Below, one piece after another: positions 24,092-32,310 of a stretch of DNA of 64,000 nucleotides. The position numbers and the translations under genes were made by a program. The stretch is from Myxococcus stipitatus (GTDB lineage Bacteria; Myxococcota; Myxococcia; Myxococcales; Myxococcaceae). The notes beneath the pieces were generated by a model, which was given only the letters and a program-made list of their open reading frames with translations, was not told the DNA's origin and did not search any database. How positions within the stretch are numbered: position 1 is the stretch's first letter; each line of letters starts with the position of its first letter. The stretch spans positions 6,260,001-6,324,000 of the forward strand of contig NZ_CP147913.1 in NCBI RefSeq assembly GCF_037414475.1. Reading direction: 5' to 3'.

Positions 24092-25710
24092 TAGTAGGGG
24101 TTGTCCTTGAATTTGTCGTTCGAGTCAGAAGCAGCGGGCCGCGTGGGCCGGGGACTCGATTTCTTCTTGAGCTTGTGGAGGAAGGGCTCCTCGCTGCCAG
24201 AGCCGACCGCGACCACGGTGGCGGGCTGGTAGCCCTCCAGCGTGAAGGTCAGCTCCGCGCGAGCGGTGCCATCATCCTCCTGAGGCACCTTGAGGTTCAC
24301 GGGCGTGGGGCCCAGGTCCTTGCCGCGGTAGCGCACGCGCGCGCCGCTCGGCTCGCTGTCGATGACGAACCGGACCGTGGGACCTGTGGGGGAGACGAGC
24401 GGCGCCAGCGCCAGCTCCTCCCCGTCCGAGCCCAGCTCCGAGGACGGCGGCGGCGGGGCCTTGGCGGGGGCTTGCGGCTCGCCGGAGGGCGTGGGGCTCT
24501 TCGGGTTCTGGGCGGTGGGGGCCGCCATGGGCGCCAGGGGCTGAGGCTCGGAGGGGCGCGTGGCGAACATGGCCGCGACACCGCCACCCACGAGCAGCAC
24601 GCCGCCCACGAGGGCCAGCGGCCAGAGGCGGCGCGCGGGCTTCTGGGCGGGCTCCTCGACGGCGATGTCCAGCGCCATGGTGCTGGGGCCGGAGCCGACG
24701 GCGGCGGAGCCCAGCGGGCCGCTGATGGGACCGCTGCGAGGGCCGCTGCCGGTGCCCGTCAGACGCGGGCCGCTGAAGACGCCGCTGACGCCCACCGCGT
24801 GCGCGAGGCGGCGCATGGCCTCCAGCACCTCGTCCATGGACTGGTAGCGGTCGACGGGCTGCTTCGCCAGGCACTTCATCACCAGCGCTTCGACCTCCGC
24901 GGGGCAGCCGTGTCCGGGCCAGATGGCGCCGAAGGCGGGAGGTGGCTCGTTGATGTGCTTGACGATGACGTCGATGCTCTGCGCCGCGAGGAAGGGCGGC
25001 TGGCCCATCAGCATCTGATAGAGCACCACGCCCATGCTGTACACGTCGCTGCGCGGGTCGGCGATGTTGCGCGCCTGCTCCGGCGCCATGTACTGCGGCG
25101 AGCCCAGGATGATGCCGGCCTGGGTGAGCGACGTGTCCTGGATGTCCGTGTCGCCGATGAACGACTTCACCAATCCGAAGTCGAGCACCTTGACGATGTC
25201 GTGGTCCGTCTCCTGGTTGAGGACCATGACGTTGGCGGGCTTGAGGTCCCGGTGGATGAGGCCGACCTTGTGGGCCTCGCGCAGCGAGCGGGCCACCTGC
25301 TGCGTGATGTTGAGCGCGCGCGCCCACGGCAGCGGCCCCACCTGCGTGAGCAGCTGGCTGAGCGTGAGCCCGTCCAGGTACTCCATCGCGATGTAGTAGA
25401 TGCCGTCTTCCGTCTTGCCGTAGTCGATGACGGTGACGGTGTTGGGGTGGCGCAGCTTCGCGGTGACGCTGGCCTCCAGGAAGAAGCGCTTCTGGAAGCC
25501 CGGGTCCTTGCCCTCGTCGTTGTAGTGAGGGTTGAGGACCTTCAGCGCGACGAGCCGGTCCAGCGGTGCCTGAATGGCTTTGTAGACGCGGCCCATGCCT
25601 CCGGCACCCAGGGTCTCCAGGATGCGGAAGCGTTCGTTGAGAACCCGGCCCAGCAGCGGGTCCACCAGATCGGGAGGGGCGCCATTCGTCGGGGCGTTGC
25701 TTTCGATCAT
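24091..25710 (-). CDS. Transmembrane Ser/Thr protein kinase with C-terminal PEGA domain
   Basis: 539 aa. The Hanks-type kinase domain (about 25-300) has the P-loop GAGGMGRVY, Lys57, HRDLKPAN with catalytic Asp155, DFG at 177-179 and APEQ, all intact. A Gly/Ser/Pro-rich juxtamembrane segment (305-345) leads to one membrane helix (362-383). A Pro-rich stalk and a PEGA-type beta domain follow (SEPSGARVRYRGKDLGPTPVNL, about 445-515), predicted to lie outside the cytoplasm. PEGA domains are thought to bind surface polymers or proteins. It is first in an operon with the receptor and lipoprotein genes, suggesting that it senses or controls that uptake complex. GGGGG lies about 6 nt before the ATG. 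Confidence 0.94.
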   Translation of the reverse strand: MIESNAPTNGAPPDLVDPLLGRVLNERFRILETLGAGGMGRVYKAIQAPLDRLVALKVLNPHYNDEGKDPGFQKRFFLEASVTAKLRHPNTVTVIDYGKTEDGIYYIAMEYLDGLTLSQLLTQVGPLPWARALNITQQVARSLREAHKVGLIHRDLKPANVMVLNQETDHDIVKVLDFGLVKSFIGDTDIQDTSLTQAGIILGSPQYMAPEQARNIADPRSDVYSMGVVLYQMLMGQPPFLAAQSIDVIVKHINEPPPAFGAIWPGHGCPAEVEALVMKCLAKQPVDRYQSMDEVLEAMRRLAHAVGVSGVFSGPRLTGTGSGPRSGPISGPLGSAAVGSGPSTMALDIAVEEPAQKPARRLWPLALVGGVLLVGGGVAAMFATRPSEPQPLAPMAAPTAQNPKSPTPSGEPQAPAKAPPPPSSELGSDGEELALAPLVSPTGPTVRFVIDSEPSGARVRYRGKDLGPTPVNLKVPQEDDGTARAELTFTLEGYQPATVVAVGSGSEEPFLHKLKKKSSPRPTRPAASDSNDKFKDNPY

Positions 25711-26023
25711 GTCGGCCCCCGCCGACCGGGAAGGCACATGACACTCCGGTCGTACATGCGCCCGGATGCTAACACTCCAATCGTCCACCTCCCAAGCAAC
25801 CCGCCAGGTTGGCGCAGTGCATCAAAGGCCGAGAATCCGGCCTGGGAGCCTCAAAGTCGGGCACTGAACAGGCGAGCGAGCGGCGTCTGCGACAACGCGG
25901 ACGAGTGGCCCTGGGCGTGAGCGACTCGGAGTGCGGGGCCTCCGGTTTCGGGCGTGAGCCAGGGGATGGGGATGCCCCTTGCGAGTGAGGTGCCGCGCGA
26001 AGGGGCGGGGTAGGGTGGGGCGG
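25711..26023. other. Divergent intergenic region, kinase operon / BtuF-like gene
   Basis: 313 bases between divergent starts. It must hold promoters for both the kinase-receptor operon and the binding-protein gene. I see no convincing palindromic operator, cobalamin riboswitch core or sigma-54 -24/-12 pair, and no coding frame. Confidence 0.5.
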
Positions 26024-26887
26024 ATGAACGGCCACCTGACCGAGTTGCTTTCCGCCGCGCCACCGTACCCGCGGAGGGTGGTGTGCATGACGGAGGAGAC
26101 GACGGAGGTGCTCTACCGGATTGGCGCGGGGGAGCTGGTGGTGGGCGTGTCGGGCTTCACGGTGCGGCCGCCGGAGGCGCGCAAGAAGCCGCGGGTGTCG
26201 TCGTTCCTGGACGCGAACTTCGAGCGCATCCTGGAGTTGAAGCCGGACCTGGTGCTGGGCTTCTCCGATTTGCAGGCGGACCTGGGCCGCGAGCTGTGCA
26301 AGCGGGGCGTGCCCGTGTACCTGTTCAACCAGCGCGCGGTGGCGGAAATCCTCCAGACGGTGCGGCTGATAGGGGCGCTGGTGGGGCGCGCGGAGGCCGC
26401 GGAGAAGCTGGCCGCCGAGTTGACGGCGAACCTGGAGCGGCACTCGGACGCGGCGCTGGCGTTGCCTCGCCGGCCGCGCATCTTCTTCGAGGAGTGGCAT
26501 GAGCCGCTCATCTCCGGCATCCGCTGGTGTTCGGAGCTGGTGGAGCTGGTGGGCGGCGAGGACATCTGCCGCGAGTCGCGAGCGTCCCAGGGCGCCAAGG
26601 GGCGCATCTTCGAGCCGGAGGAGGTCGCACGCCGAAACCCCGACGGCGTCATCGCGAGCTGGTGTGGCCGCAAGGCGAAGCGGGACAAGATTGCGTCGAG
26701 GCCGGGCTGGTCCCAGGTGCGGGCGGTGGTGGACGACCAGCTCTACGAGGTGAAGAGCAGCCTCATCCTCCAGCCGGGCCCGGCGGCGTTGTCGGACGGC
26801 GTGGAGAAGCTGGCGCGCATCGTCGCGGCGATTGCGCGCGGCGAGAAGCTCCCCGTGCCCAAGGGCGCGGACCTGCGCGGCGCCTGA
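26024..26887 (+). CDS. BtuF/FepB-like periplasmic-binding-fold protein lacking a signal peptide
   Basis: 287 aa. The sequence follows the class III binding-protein fold used for cobalamin and ferric siderophores: RVVCMTEETTEVLYRIGAGELVVGVSGF, LELKPDLVLGFSDLQ, VYLFNQRAVAEIL and ISGIRWCSELVELVGGEDIC. BtuF normally has an export signal. Here the protein starts MNGHLTELLSAAPPYPRRVV, with no hydrophobic leader or lipobox, so it appears cytoplasmic. No ABC permease or ATPase gene is adjacent. It may sense a corrinoid or similar ligand rather than transport it. It faces the TonB-receptor operon. Confidence 0.82.
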   Translation: MNGHLTELLSAAPPYPRRVVCMTEETTEVLYRIGAGELVVGVSGFTVRPPEARKKPRVSSFLDANFERILELKPDLVLGFSDLQADLGRELCKRGVPVYLFNQRAVAEILQTVRLIGALVGRAEAAEKLAAELTANLERHSDAALALPRRPRIFFEEWHEPLISGIRWCSELVELVGGEDICRESRASQGAKGRIFEPEEVARRNPDGVIASWCGRKAKRDKIASRPGWSQVRAVVDDQLYEVKSSLILQPGPAALSDGVEKLARIVAAIARGEKLPVPKGADLRGA

Positions 26888-26960
26888 GGGGCGCGGCGGA
26901 CTTTCGAGTCTCGGGCACCCATGCCGGGTGCTCTTCACATGCGTGGTCGGGAGGTGTGAC

Positions 26961-27407
26961 GTGGAAGGGTTTCCATTGCGGCTCAAGTGGCGGGGCTCCA
27001 CGGCGGAGGAGTACAGCCGCGACGCGGTGGCTGGCGCGGAGGGCAAGCCCGACCTGTCGGTGAGCGCGGGGACCGGGTACGGCGGGAATGGTGCCCACTG
27101 GAACCCGGAGGACCTGCTGGGCGCGTCGCTGGCGCAGTGTCACCTGCTCACGTTCCTGGCGCTGGCGAAGAAGCTGCGCCTGGATGTGCGTGATTACGAC
27201 GACTCCGTCACGGTGGTCCTGGAGGCGGTGGAGAAGGTGAAGCGGGTGACGCAGGTCCGCCTGGCGCCCGTCATCCGCGTGGCGCCGGGGACGGATGTGG
27301 AGAAGGTGCGCGAGATGTTCTTCAAGGCGCACAAGTACTGCTTCATCGGTCAGAGCATCACCGCGCAGGTGGTGATGGAGCCGACCATCGAAGTGCTGCC
27401 GGCCTAA
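26961..27407 (+). CDS. OsmC-family peroxiredoxin
   Basis: 148 aa with the two family cysteines: Cys60 in LGASLAQCHLLTFLALA and Cys127 in HKYCFIGQS. OsmC/Ohr proteins reduce organic hydroperoxides through this cysteine pair. The N-terminal beta-sheet (FPLRLKWRG) is also typical. The spacing and the HxYCFI context fit the OsmC-like subgroup better than Ohr. GTG at 26961 lies 6 nt after GGGAGG. Its TAA overlaps the TAG of the convergent sulfotransferase gene. Confidence 0.92.
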   Translation: MEGFPLRLKWRGSTAEEYSRDAVAGAEGKPDLSVSAGTGYGGNGAHWNPEDLLGASLAQCHLLTFLALAKKLRLDVRDYDDSVTVVLEAVEKVKRVTQVRLAPVIRVAPGTDVEKVREMFFKAHKYCFIGQSITAQVVMEPTIEVLPA

Positions 27408-28333
27408 TCGCTGGCGCAGTCGAGGGACTCGTTCAGCAGTTGCCTCAGGTGTGTGTAGCTGGGGATGCCCAGCGGTCCTTCGAAGTGCTCACGCCACGCG
27501 GAGTCGAGCGCCGCGTGGATGGAGGCGGGCAGCCGCGCCGAGTCGCCGATGCGGCCGGTGCGGACCTTCGTGGTGCGGACGTCGGGGGGCAATTCCGCGA
27601 GCGTGTTGAGAATCGCGGTCGTGGGGTGGTCATCGAACTGGCGCTCGTGCGCGTGCATGAACGCGAAGGTGGCCTGGCGTGTCACCGTCGCGGCGAGGGC
27701 GTCATCCACGCTCAGCCCCATGAACGCGCCGATGCGGCGGACCGAGCCCTCCAGGTCCTGAATCAGGTCCTCGTAGGTCATGAGCAGCACGTCCTCGCGC
27801 TCGCGCACCTGCCACCAGGAGCGCAGGTGCTCCCAGTAGGTGCCGAAGAGCAGGTCATTCACGAAGACGCCCTCGTAGATGTCCTCCAGGCTGAAGGCGT
27901 CGGGCTCGAACATCCAGCCGCTGAGGAAGTAGTAGAAGGACACGAAGGCGTCCGCGGGCGCGCGCGTGATGTAGATGTACCGGCCCCCCTTGGGGATGTC
28001 GTCCCAGCGCAGGTGGGACTTGAAGGCGCGGGGCCTTGCGACCTGGGGACCTCCGAGGTCCAGCCCCGGAATCGGCGGACACTCCAGCCACGGGACGACG
28101 AGGGAGATCTCCTCGAAGTCCATGGAGCCCCCCGAGCGCAGCCCGTGGACGATTTGCTGCATCCACGTGGTGCCGCACTTGGGAAACGACGCCACGAAGA
28201 CATCGCTGGGCTCCACGCGAATGTCGGCGGGAGCGAAGACGCGTCCGTCCTGCGCGGGCAGGGCCAGGATTCTCTGGATGGAGGTGGGCAGGCGAGGTGA
28301 CGGCTGACTGCGGCGGGCTTCTGCGCGGGTCAT
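27404..28333 (-). CDS. SULT-type (cytosolic) sulfotransferase
   Basis: 309 aa. The PAPS 5'-phosphosulfate loop is FPKCGTTWMQQI (about 50-61), and the 3'-phosphate motif is ITRAPADAFVSFYYF near 122-136. The usual catalytic His/Lys region RAFKSHLRWD is present. This is the small-molecule sulfotransferase fold of animal SULT1 enzymes and some bacterial secondary-metabolite enzymes. The acceptor is unknown: a phenol, alcohol or lipid would fit. GAGAGGGAAGCC before the ATG is a clear ribosome-binding site. The gene ends tail-to-tail with osmC with overlapping stop codons. Confidence 0.9.
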   Translation of the reverse strand: MTRAEARRSQPSPRLPTSIQRILALPAQDGRVFAPADIRVEPSDVFVASFPKCGTTWMQQIVHGLRSGGSMDFEEISLVVPWLECPPIPGLDLGGPQVARPRAFKSHLRWDDIPKGGRYIYITRAPADAFVSFYYFLSGWMFEPDAFSLEDIYEGVFVNDLLFGTYWEHLRSWWQVREREDVLLMTYEDLIQDLEGSVRRIGAFMGLSVDDALAATVTRQATFAFMHAHERQFDDHPTTAILNTLAELPPDVRTTKVRTGRIGDSARLPASIHAALDSAWREHFEGPLGIPSYTHLRQLLNESLDCASD

Positions 28334-28502
28334 GGCTTCCCTCTCGTGAGGAGGCCTCCGGGGGCTGGAGGCACGTCGGGGGACTCACGATGAGATCACC
28401 TCCGGGACATGTCCTCGCGGGCATGGCACCTCTGGCCAATAGGGAAAGGTGAGCCGCGCCGCACGCGGGGTTGAGTGGACAACGGAGTCCGTCGCGAGGT
28501 GC

Positions 28503-28967
28503 TCACCGCTTCACGCGAGGCTTCTGCTCGGAGACCTTCCTGACCACGGCGTCCGTGGACTCGATGCGCCGGCCGTCCTTCGCGTGCAGTTCCATTCGAG
28601 GCACCGGGCGCCCGCTCCGTGTGTCCACGAGGATGGAGTGGGGCTCGCCCGGCTCGAAGCAGTGCGCCTCTCCCCACTGCCTCATCGCCACGATGACCTG
28701 GAACAAGTCCCGGCCCTTGGCCGTCAGGGCGTACTCGTGGAACGCGCTCCCGTCGGACGCGGGCACCACCTCCAGGACGCCGTGCTCGACGAGCTTGCGC
28801 AGCCTGGACGCGAGGATGTTCTTGGCCATGCCCAGGTTCTTCTGAAGCTCGCCGAAGCGGCGCAGGCCATCGAACACGTCACGGACGATGAGCAGCGACC
28901 ACTCATCCCCGAACACGTCCACCGCCCGCCCGACGGGGCACTCGCCCTGGCTCGTCTTCTTCCCCAT
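28503..28967 (-). CDS. HxlR-family transcriptional regulator
   Basis: 154-aa winged-helix protein. CPVGRAVDVFGDEWSLLIVRDVF is the HxlR N-terminal signature with Cys10, often a redox or electrophile sensor. The recognition region is FGELQKNLGMAKNILASRLRKLVEHGVL. The family usually acts as a dimer repressing or activating a divergent gene. It is divergent from the MFS exporter, and two matching 17-bp dyads lie between them. Confidence 0.92.
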   Translation of the reverse strand: MGKKTSQGECPVGRAVDVFGDEWSLLIVRDVFDGLRRFGELQKNLGMAKNILASRLRKLVEHGVLEVVPASDGSAFHEYALTAKGRDLFQVIVAMRQWGEAHCFEPGEPHSILVDTRSGRPVPRMELHAKDGRRIESTDAVVRKVSEQKPRVKR

Positions 28968-28988
28968 GCCTCCGGCCTCCCTGGCTTT

Positions 28989-29005
28989 GGTTGCAAACTT
29001 AAACC
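28989..29005. promoter_or_regulatory. Putative HxlR operator 1
   Basis: GGTTGCAAACTTAAACC is an imperfect dyad with GGTT / AACC ends. It is 21 bp before the HxlR gene start. It shares length, ends and AT-rich centre with the second site 40 bp away, which puts both on the same face of the helix. Confidence 0.6.
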
Positions 29006-29028
29006 ACCTTCGTTAGCTCCGCCGCATT

Positions 29029-29045
29029 GGTTTCGTTTTGAAACC
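29029..29045. promoter_or_regulatory. Putative HxlR operator 2
   Basis: GGTTTCGTTTTGAAACC has perfect 6-bp arms (GGTTTC / GAAACC) and lies just upstream of the MFS gene. It resembles operator 1 at 28989 and is unusually AT-rich for this genome. Confidence 0.6.
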
Positions 29046-29082
29046 AGATGGAGGGCGAGTGGACGTGCGAGCGGAGCAGGTG

Positions 29083-30255
29083 ATGGGAGAGCGGGGGACC
29101 GGGCTGTCGCGTGCCGTCACCTTCCTGCTCGCGGCGGCATGTGGGCTGGCGGTGGCGAACGTGTACTACGCGCAGCCGTTGTTGGACGCGATGGCGGCGG
29201 AGCTGGGGTTGCGCGAGGCCACGGTGGGCATCGTCGTGACGGTGACGCAGGTGGGGTACGGCCTAGGGTTGTTGCTGGTGGTGCCGCTGGGGGACCTGGT
29301 GGAGCGCAGGCGCCTGGTCACCTTGCAGATGTCATTGTCGGTGGTGGCGCTGGGGGTGGTGAGTCTGGCGCCCACGGTGGCGGTGCTGCTCATGGGCATG
29401 GCGGCGGTGGGTTTGTTCGCGGTCGTCACGCAGGTGTTGGTGGCGTTCTCCGCGACGCTGGCGACTCCCGCCGAGCGCGGACGGGTGGTCGGCACGGTGA
29501 CGAGCGGCGTGGTGCTGGGCATCCTCTTGGCGCGCACGGTGGCGGGCTTCGTGTCGGACCTCGCGGGGTGGCGCGCGGTGTATGGCGTCTCCGCCGTGGC
29601 GACGCTGCTGGTGGCCGTGGCCCTCTTCCGGGTCCTCCCTCGCGAGCAGGCGCGGAGCCGGTTGACCTATCTGGAGCTCTTGCGCTCGGTGCTCACGTTG
29701 TTCGTGGAGGAGCGCGAGTTGAGGGTGCGCGCGGTGCTCGCGCTCCTGTCGTTCGCCTCGTTCACCACGCTGTGGACACCGCTGGTGCTCTTGCTCGGTG
29801 CGCCGCCGCATTCGCTGTCGCACTCGGAGGTGGGGCTGTTCGGCCTGGCGGGAATGGCGGGGGCGCTGGGGGCCTCGCGTGCGGGGCGGCTGGCGGACCG
29901 AGGGCTGGGGGACAGGACGAGCCTCGCCGCGCTCGCCTTGCTGCTGGTGTCATGGGCGCCCATCGGTGCGGCGCCGTCGTCCTTGTGGGCGCTGGGCCTG
30001 GGCATCATCACCCTGGACCTGGCCATCCAGGCCTTGCACGTCACGGGGCAGAGTGAGCTGTACGCGGTGCGTCCAGAGGCTCGCAGCCGTCTGGTCGCGG
30101 GCTACATGATGTTCTATTCGCTCGGCAGCGGCGCGGGCTCGCTGGCCTCGACCGTGGTGTTCTCGAGGTGGGGCTGGACGGGGGTGTGCGTGCAAGGCGC
30201 GGCCCTGTCGGCGGTGGCCCTGGTGTTCTGGGCCTGCTCGCGGAAACGAAGATGA
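29083..30255 (+). CDS. MFS transporter (drug/metabolite efflux)
   Basis: About 390 aa with 12 predicted helices. The N-terminal ANVYYAQPLLDAM and the DLVERRRLV loop between helices 2 and 3 (variant of the MFS A-motif) place it with YgaY/sugar-efflux-like exporters controlled by HxlR or MarR neighbours. Candidate starts are GTG 29059, GTG 29065 and ATG 29083; the last is chosen because of GGAG six bases upstream and the helix that begins soon after. It probably exports a toxic compound that induces it through the divergent regulator. Confidence 0.87.
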   Translation: MGERGTGLSRAVTFLLAAACGLAVANVYYAQPLLDAMAAELGLREATVGIVVTVTQVGYGLGLLLVVPLGDLVERRRLVTLQMSLSVVALGVVSLAPTVAVLLMGMAAVGLFAVVTQVLVAFSATLATPAERGRVVGTVTSGVVLGILLARTVAGFVSDLAGWRAVYGVSAVATLLVAVALFRVLPREQARSRLTYLELLRSVLTLFVEERELRVRAVLALLSFASFTTLWTPLVLLLGAPPHSLSHSEVGLFGLAGMAGALGASRAGRLADRGLGDRTSLAALALLLVSWAPIGAAPSSLWALGLGIITLDLAIQALHVTGQSELYAVRPEARSRLVAGYMMFYSLGSGAGSLASTVVFSRWGWTGVCVQGAALSAVALVFWACSRKRR

Positions 30256-30289
30256 TTGCCGGGAAGGCCGCGCATGCCAGGATGGCGGC

Positions 30290-32149
30290 GTGGCCCTCTC
30301 CCTGCTGGCCCTCATCGTTGTTCCTCTCGCCTTGACGCCGCAGCAGGTGGAGCCCGCTCCGGGGACACCCGCTCCGGAGGTCGCGTCTGCGTCCTCGGAA
30401 CCACCGCCCAGCGACGCGGCTGCTCCGGAGGAGGACGCGGATGATGCGCCCGTGCCCGCGCAGGCTCCGGCGCTCTCCCAGGGCCATTACGAGGAAGCGC
30501 TCATCGCCGAGTCGCTGGCGCGTCACGGCCGAGAAGTGGAGCCCTCGCCCGAGGGCAAGGTGCTGACCGAGGTGCTCATCGACACCGAAGAGGTGGTGGC
30601 CGAGAGCGACCCGTATCCGAACTTCCTCAACCTCTTCCACGTGCGCACGCGTGAGGAGGTCGTCCGCCGCGAGGTGCTGCTCGCCCAGGGGGCGCCCTAC
30701 TCGTTGCAACTGGCCGACGAGACGGCGCGCAACCTGCGTGCGCTTCGTCTGTTCTCCGTCGTTCGGGTGGTCCCTCTGAAGGGGAAGACTCCGGGGACGG
30801 TGACGTTGCTCGTGGTCACCAAGGACCTCTGGTCGCTGCGGCTCAACAGCGACTTCTCCGCGGTGGGGTCGCTGCTCCAGTACCTCCGATTGCAAGGCAC
30901 GGAGCAGAACCTCCTGGGCCGAGGCAAGAAGCTGGCGGTCGACTTCACGCTTCGCCTGGACACGTTGAGCTTCGGGCAGAGCTACACGGACCCTCGGCTC
31001 CTGGGGAGTCGTTGGTCGCTGACCGAATCCGCGGCCATCATCGTCGGCCGCGAGAGTGGAAAGGCAGAGGGCTCTCGCGGGAGTCTGTCCGTCAGTCGCC
31101 CGCTCTTCTCGCTCTCCACCCCGTGGAGCGTGGCCACGTCCATCGCGTGGAACGTGGAGACCAACCGCATCTACCGTGGCGCGGACATCTGGCAGCTCCC
31201 GTTTCCCGACGGCGAGCCCGTGCCCTATGTGTACCGGACGGAGGAGGTGGCGGGTTCGGCCGCGTACACGCGTTCGTTGGGGCTTCGCTACAAATGGAAC
31301 GTGAGCGGTGGCGTGGGCGCGTACCACTACGCCTACAACCCGCCCACGTCATCGAACTTGAGCGAGGCCCAGGCCGACTGGTTCCGCCGCAACTACCTGC
31401 CGCGCGCGGAGGACGCGGGCTATGTGTTGCTGGCCCTGCGCGCGTTCGAGGCTCGCTACGAGGTGCTTCGCGATGTGGACTCGTATGTCCTGTCCGAGGA
31501 CTACCAGTTGGGGCACTGGGTCTCCGCGACGGTGCGCTACGCGCCGCCCGTGTTCAGGGACGATGCGCACTTCGCGGAGGCGGGGCTCGCCGCTCGCTAC
31601 CGATGGCGATGGGGCGAGGCGCTCACCACCGTGTCCGCCGCGGGTGCCATCCGCCGGCAGTTGGGGGAAGGCGCCGAGTGGAACAACCGCCATTGGGCGG
31701 CGGAGTTGACGCAGGTGTCGCCCAAGGTGCTGGGGGGACGCTTCGTGGCGCGCGGACTGTTGGATGTGAACATCGACGACCTGTTCGACCGCATCACGTT
31801 GCTGGGCGGTGGCAATGGCCTGCGGGGTGCTCCGGCGGATGAGTACTCCGGCAAGCGGATGTTGCTGGTGAATGTGGAGTACCGCACCGCGCCCGTGGTC
31901 ATCAAAACCGTGCACGTGGGCGGTGTGCTCTTCGTTGATTCGGGCAGCGCGTTCAACGACAGGCCGGACATGGTGACGTCCGTGGGCGTGGGTTTGCGCG
32001 TGTTGTTCCCGCAGTTCAACGTCGTGCCCTTCCGGCTCGACTTCGGCTACGTGCTCAATGGGGAGCGTCCGCCCGTGGGCAGCCGGTTCTCGTTCGCGGG
32101 TGGCCAGCTCACCGACTTGCGGCCGAGCTTCCTCGACTCGCCGCTGTAG
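30290..32149 (+). CDS. BamA/Omp85-like outer-membrane protein
   Basis: 619 aa from GTG 30290. A signal peptide (ALSLLALIVVPLALTP) and an Ala/Pro/Glu-rich linker (20-65) come first. A single POTRA-like segment follows (about 85-165: TREEVVRREVLLAQGAPY, RNLRALRLFSVVRVV, TVTLLVVTKDLW). The remainder is a beta-barrel rich in alternating aromatic residues, with the surface-antigen-type LLGGGNGLRGAPADEYSGKRMLLVNVEYR near residue 505-533. Full BamA has five POTRA domains; this smaller form resembles TamA/patatin-barrel-like members of the superfamily. It may insert or export a specific substrate. Confidence 0.82.
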   Translation: MALSLLALIVVPLALTPQQVEPAPGTPAPEVASASSEPPPSDAAAPEEDADDAPVPAQAPALSQGHYEEALIAESLARHGREVEPSPEGKVLTEVLIDTEEVVAESDPYPNFLNLFHVRTREEVVRREVLLAQGAPYSLQLADETARNLRALRLFSVVRVVPLKGKTPGTVTLLVVTKDLWSLRLNSDFSAVGSLLQYLRLQGTEQNLLGRGKKLAVDFTLRLDTLSFGQSYTDPRLLGSRWSLTESAAIIVGRESGKAEGSRGSLSVSRPLFSLSTPWSVATSIAWNVETNRIYRGADIWQLPFPDGEPVPYVYRTEEVAGSAAYTRSLGLRYKWNVSGGVGAYHYAYNPPTSSNLSEAQADWFRRNYLPRAEDAGYVLLALRAFEARYEVLRDVDSYVLSEDYQLGHWVSATVRYAPPVFRDDAHFAEAGLAARYRWRWGEALTTVSAAGAIRRQLGEGAEWNNRHWAAELTQVSPKVLGGRFVARGLLDVNIDDLFDRITLLGGGNGLRGAPADEYSGKRMLLVNVEYRTAPVVIKTVHVGGVLFVDSGSAFNDRPDMVTSVGVGLRVLFPQFNVVPFRLDFGYVLNGERPPVGSRFSFAGGQLTDLRPSFLDSPL

Positions 32150-32177
32150 AGGGGCGCGGAGCACTTGCGAGGCGGAT

Positions 32178-32199
32178 GGCGCGAACATCGATTCGCGCC
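32178..32199 (+). terminator. Hairpin after the Omp85-like gene
   Basis: A perfect 8-bp stem (GGCGCGAA / TTCGCGCC) with a 6-nt loop, followed by TT, lies 29 bp past the stop codon at 32149. Confidence 0.55.
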
Positions 32200-32255
32200 T
32201 TGCTCGCGGCTCGTGAGGACTCCGTTGTCTCGATGCTCACCACGGTGTGCCGCGT

Positions 32256-32310
32256 GCGCGATTCGCGAGGCACGCCGGTAAGTACCGTGTGTCCAACTCG
32301 CGAAGCGCGC
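32256..32310 (-). terminator. Long inverted repeat after the UPF0489 gene
   Basis: 14-nt arms with a single mismatch (GCGCGATTCGCGAG against CTCGCGAAGCGCGC) are separated by 27 nt. The right arm abuts the UPF0489 stop codon. Together with the hairpin at 32178 it forms the convergent boundary between the two genes. Confidence 0.5.
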
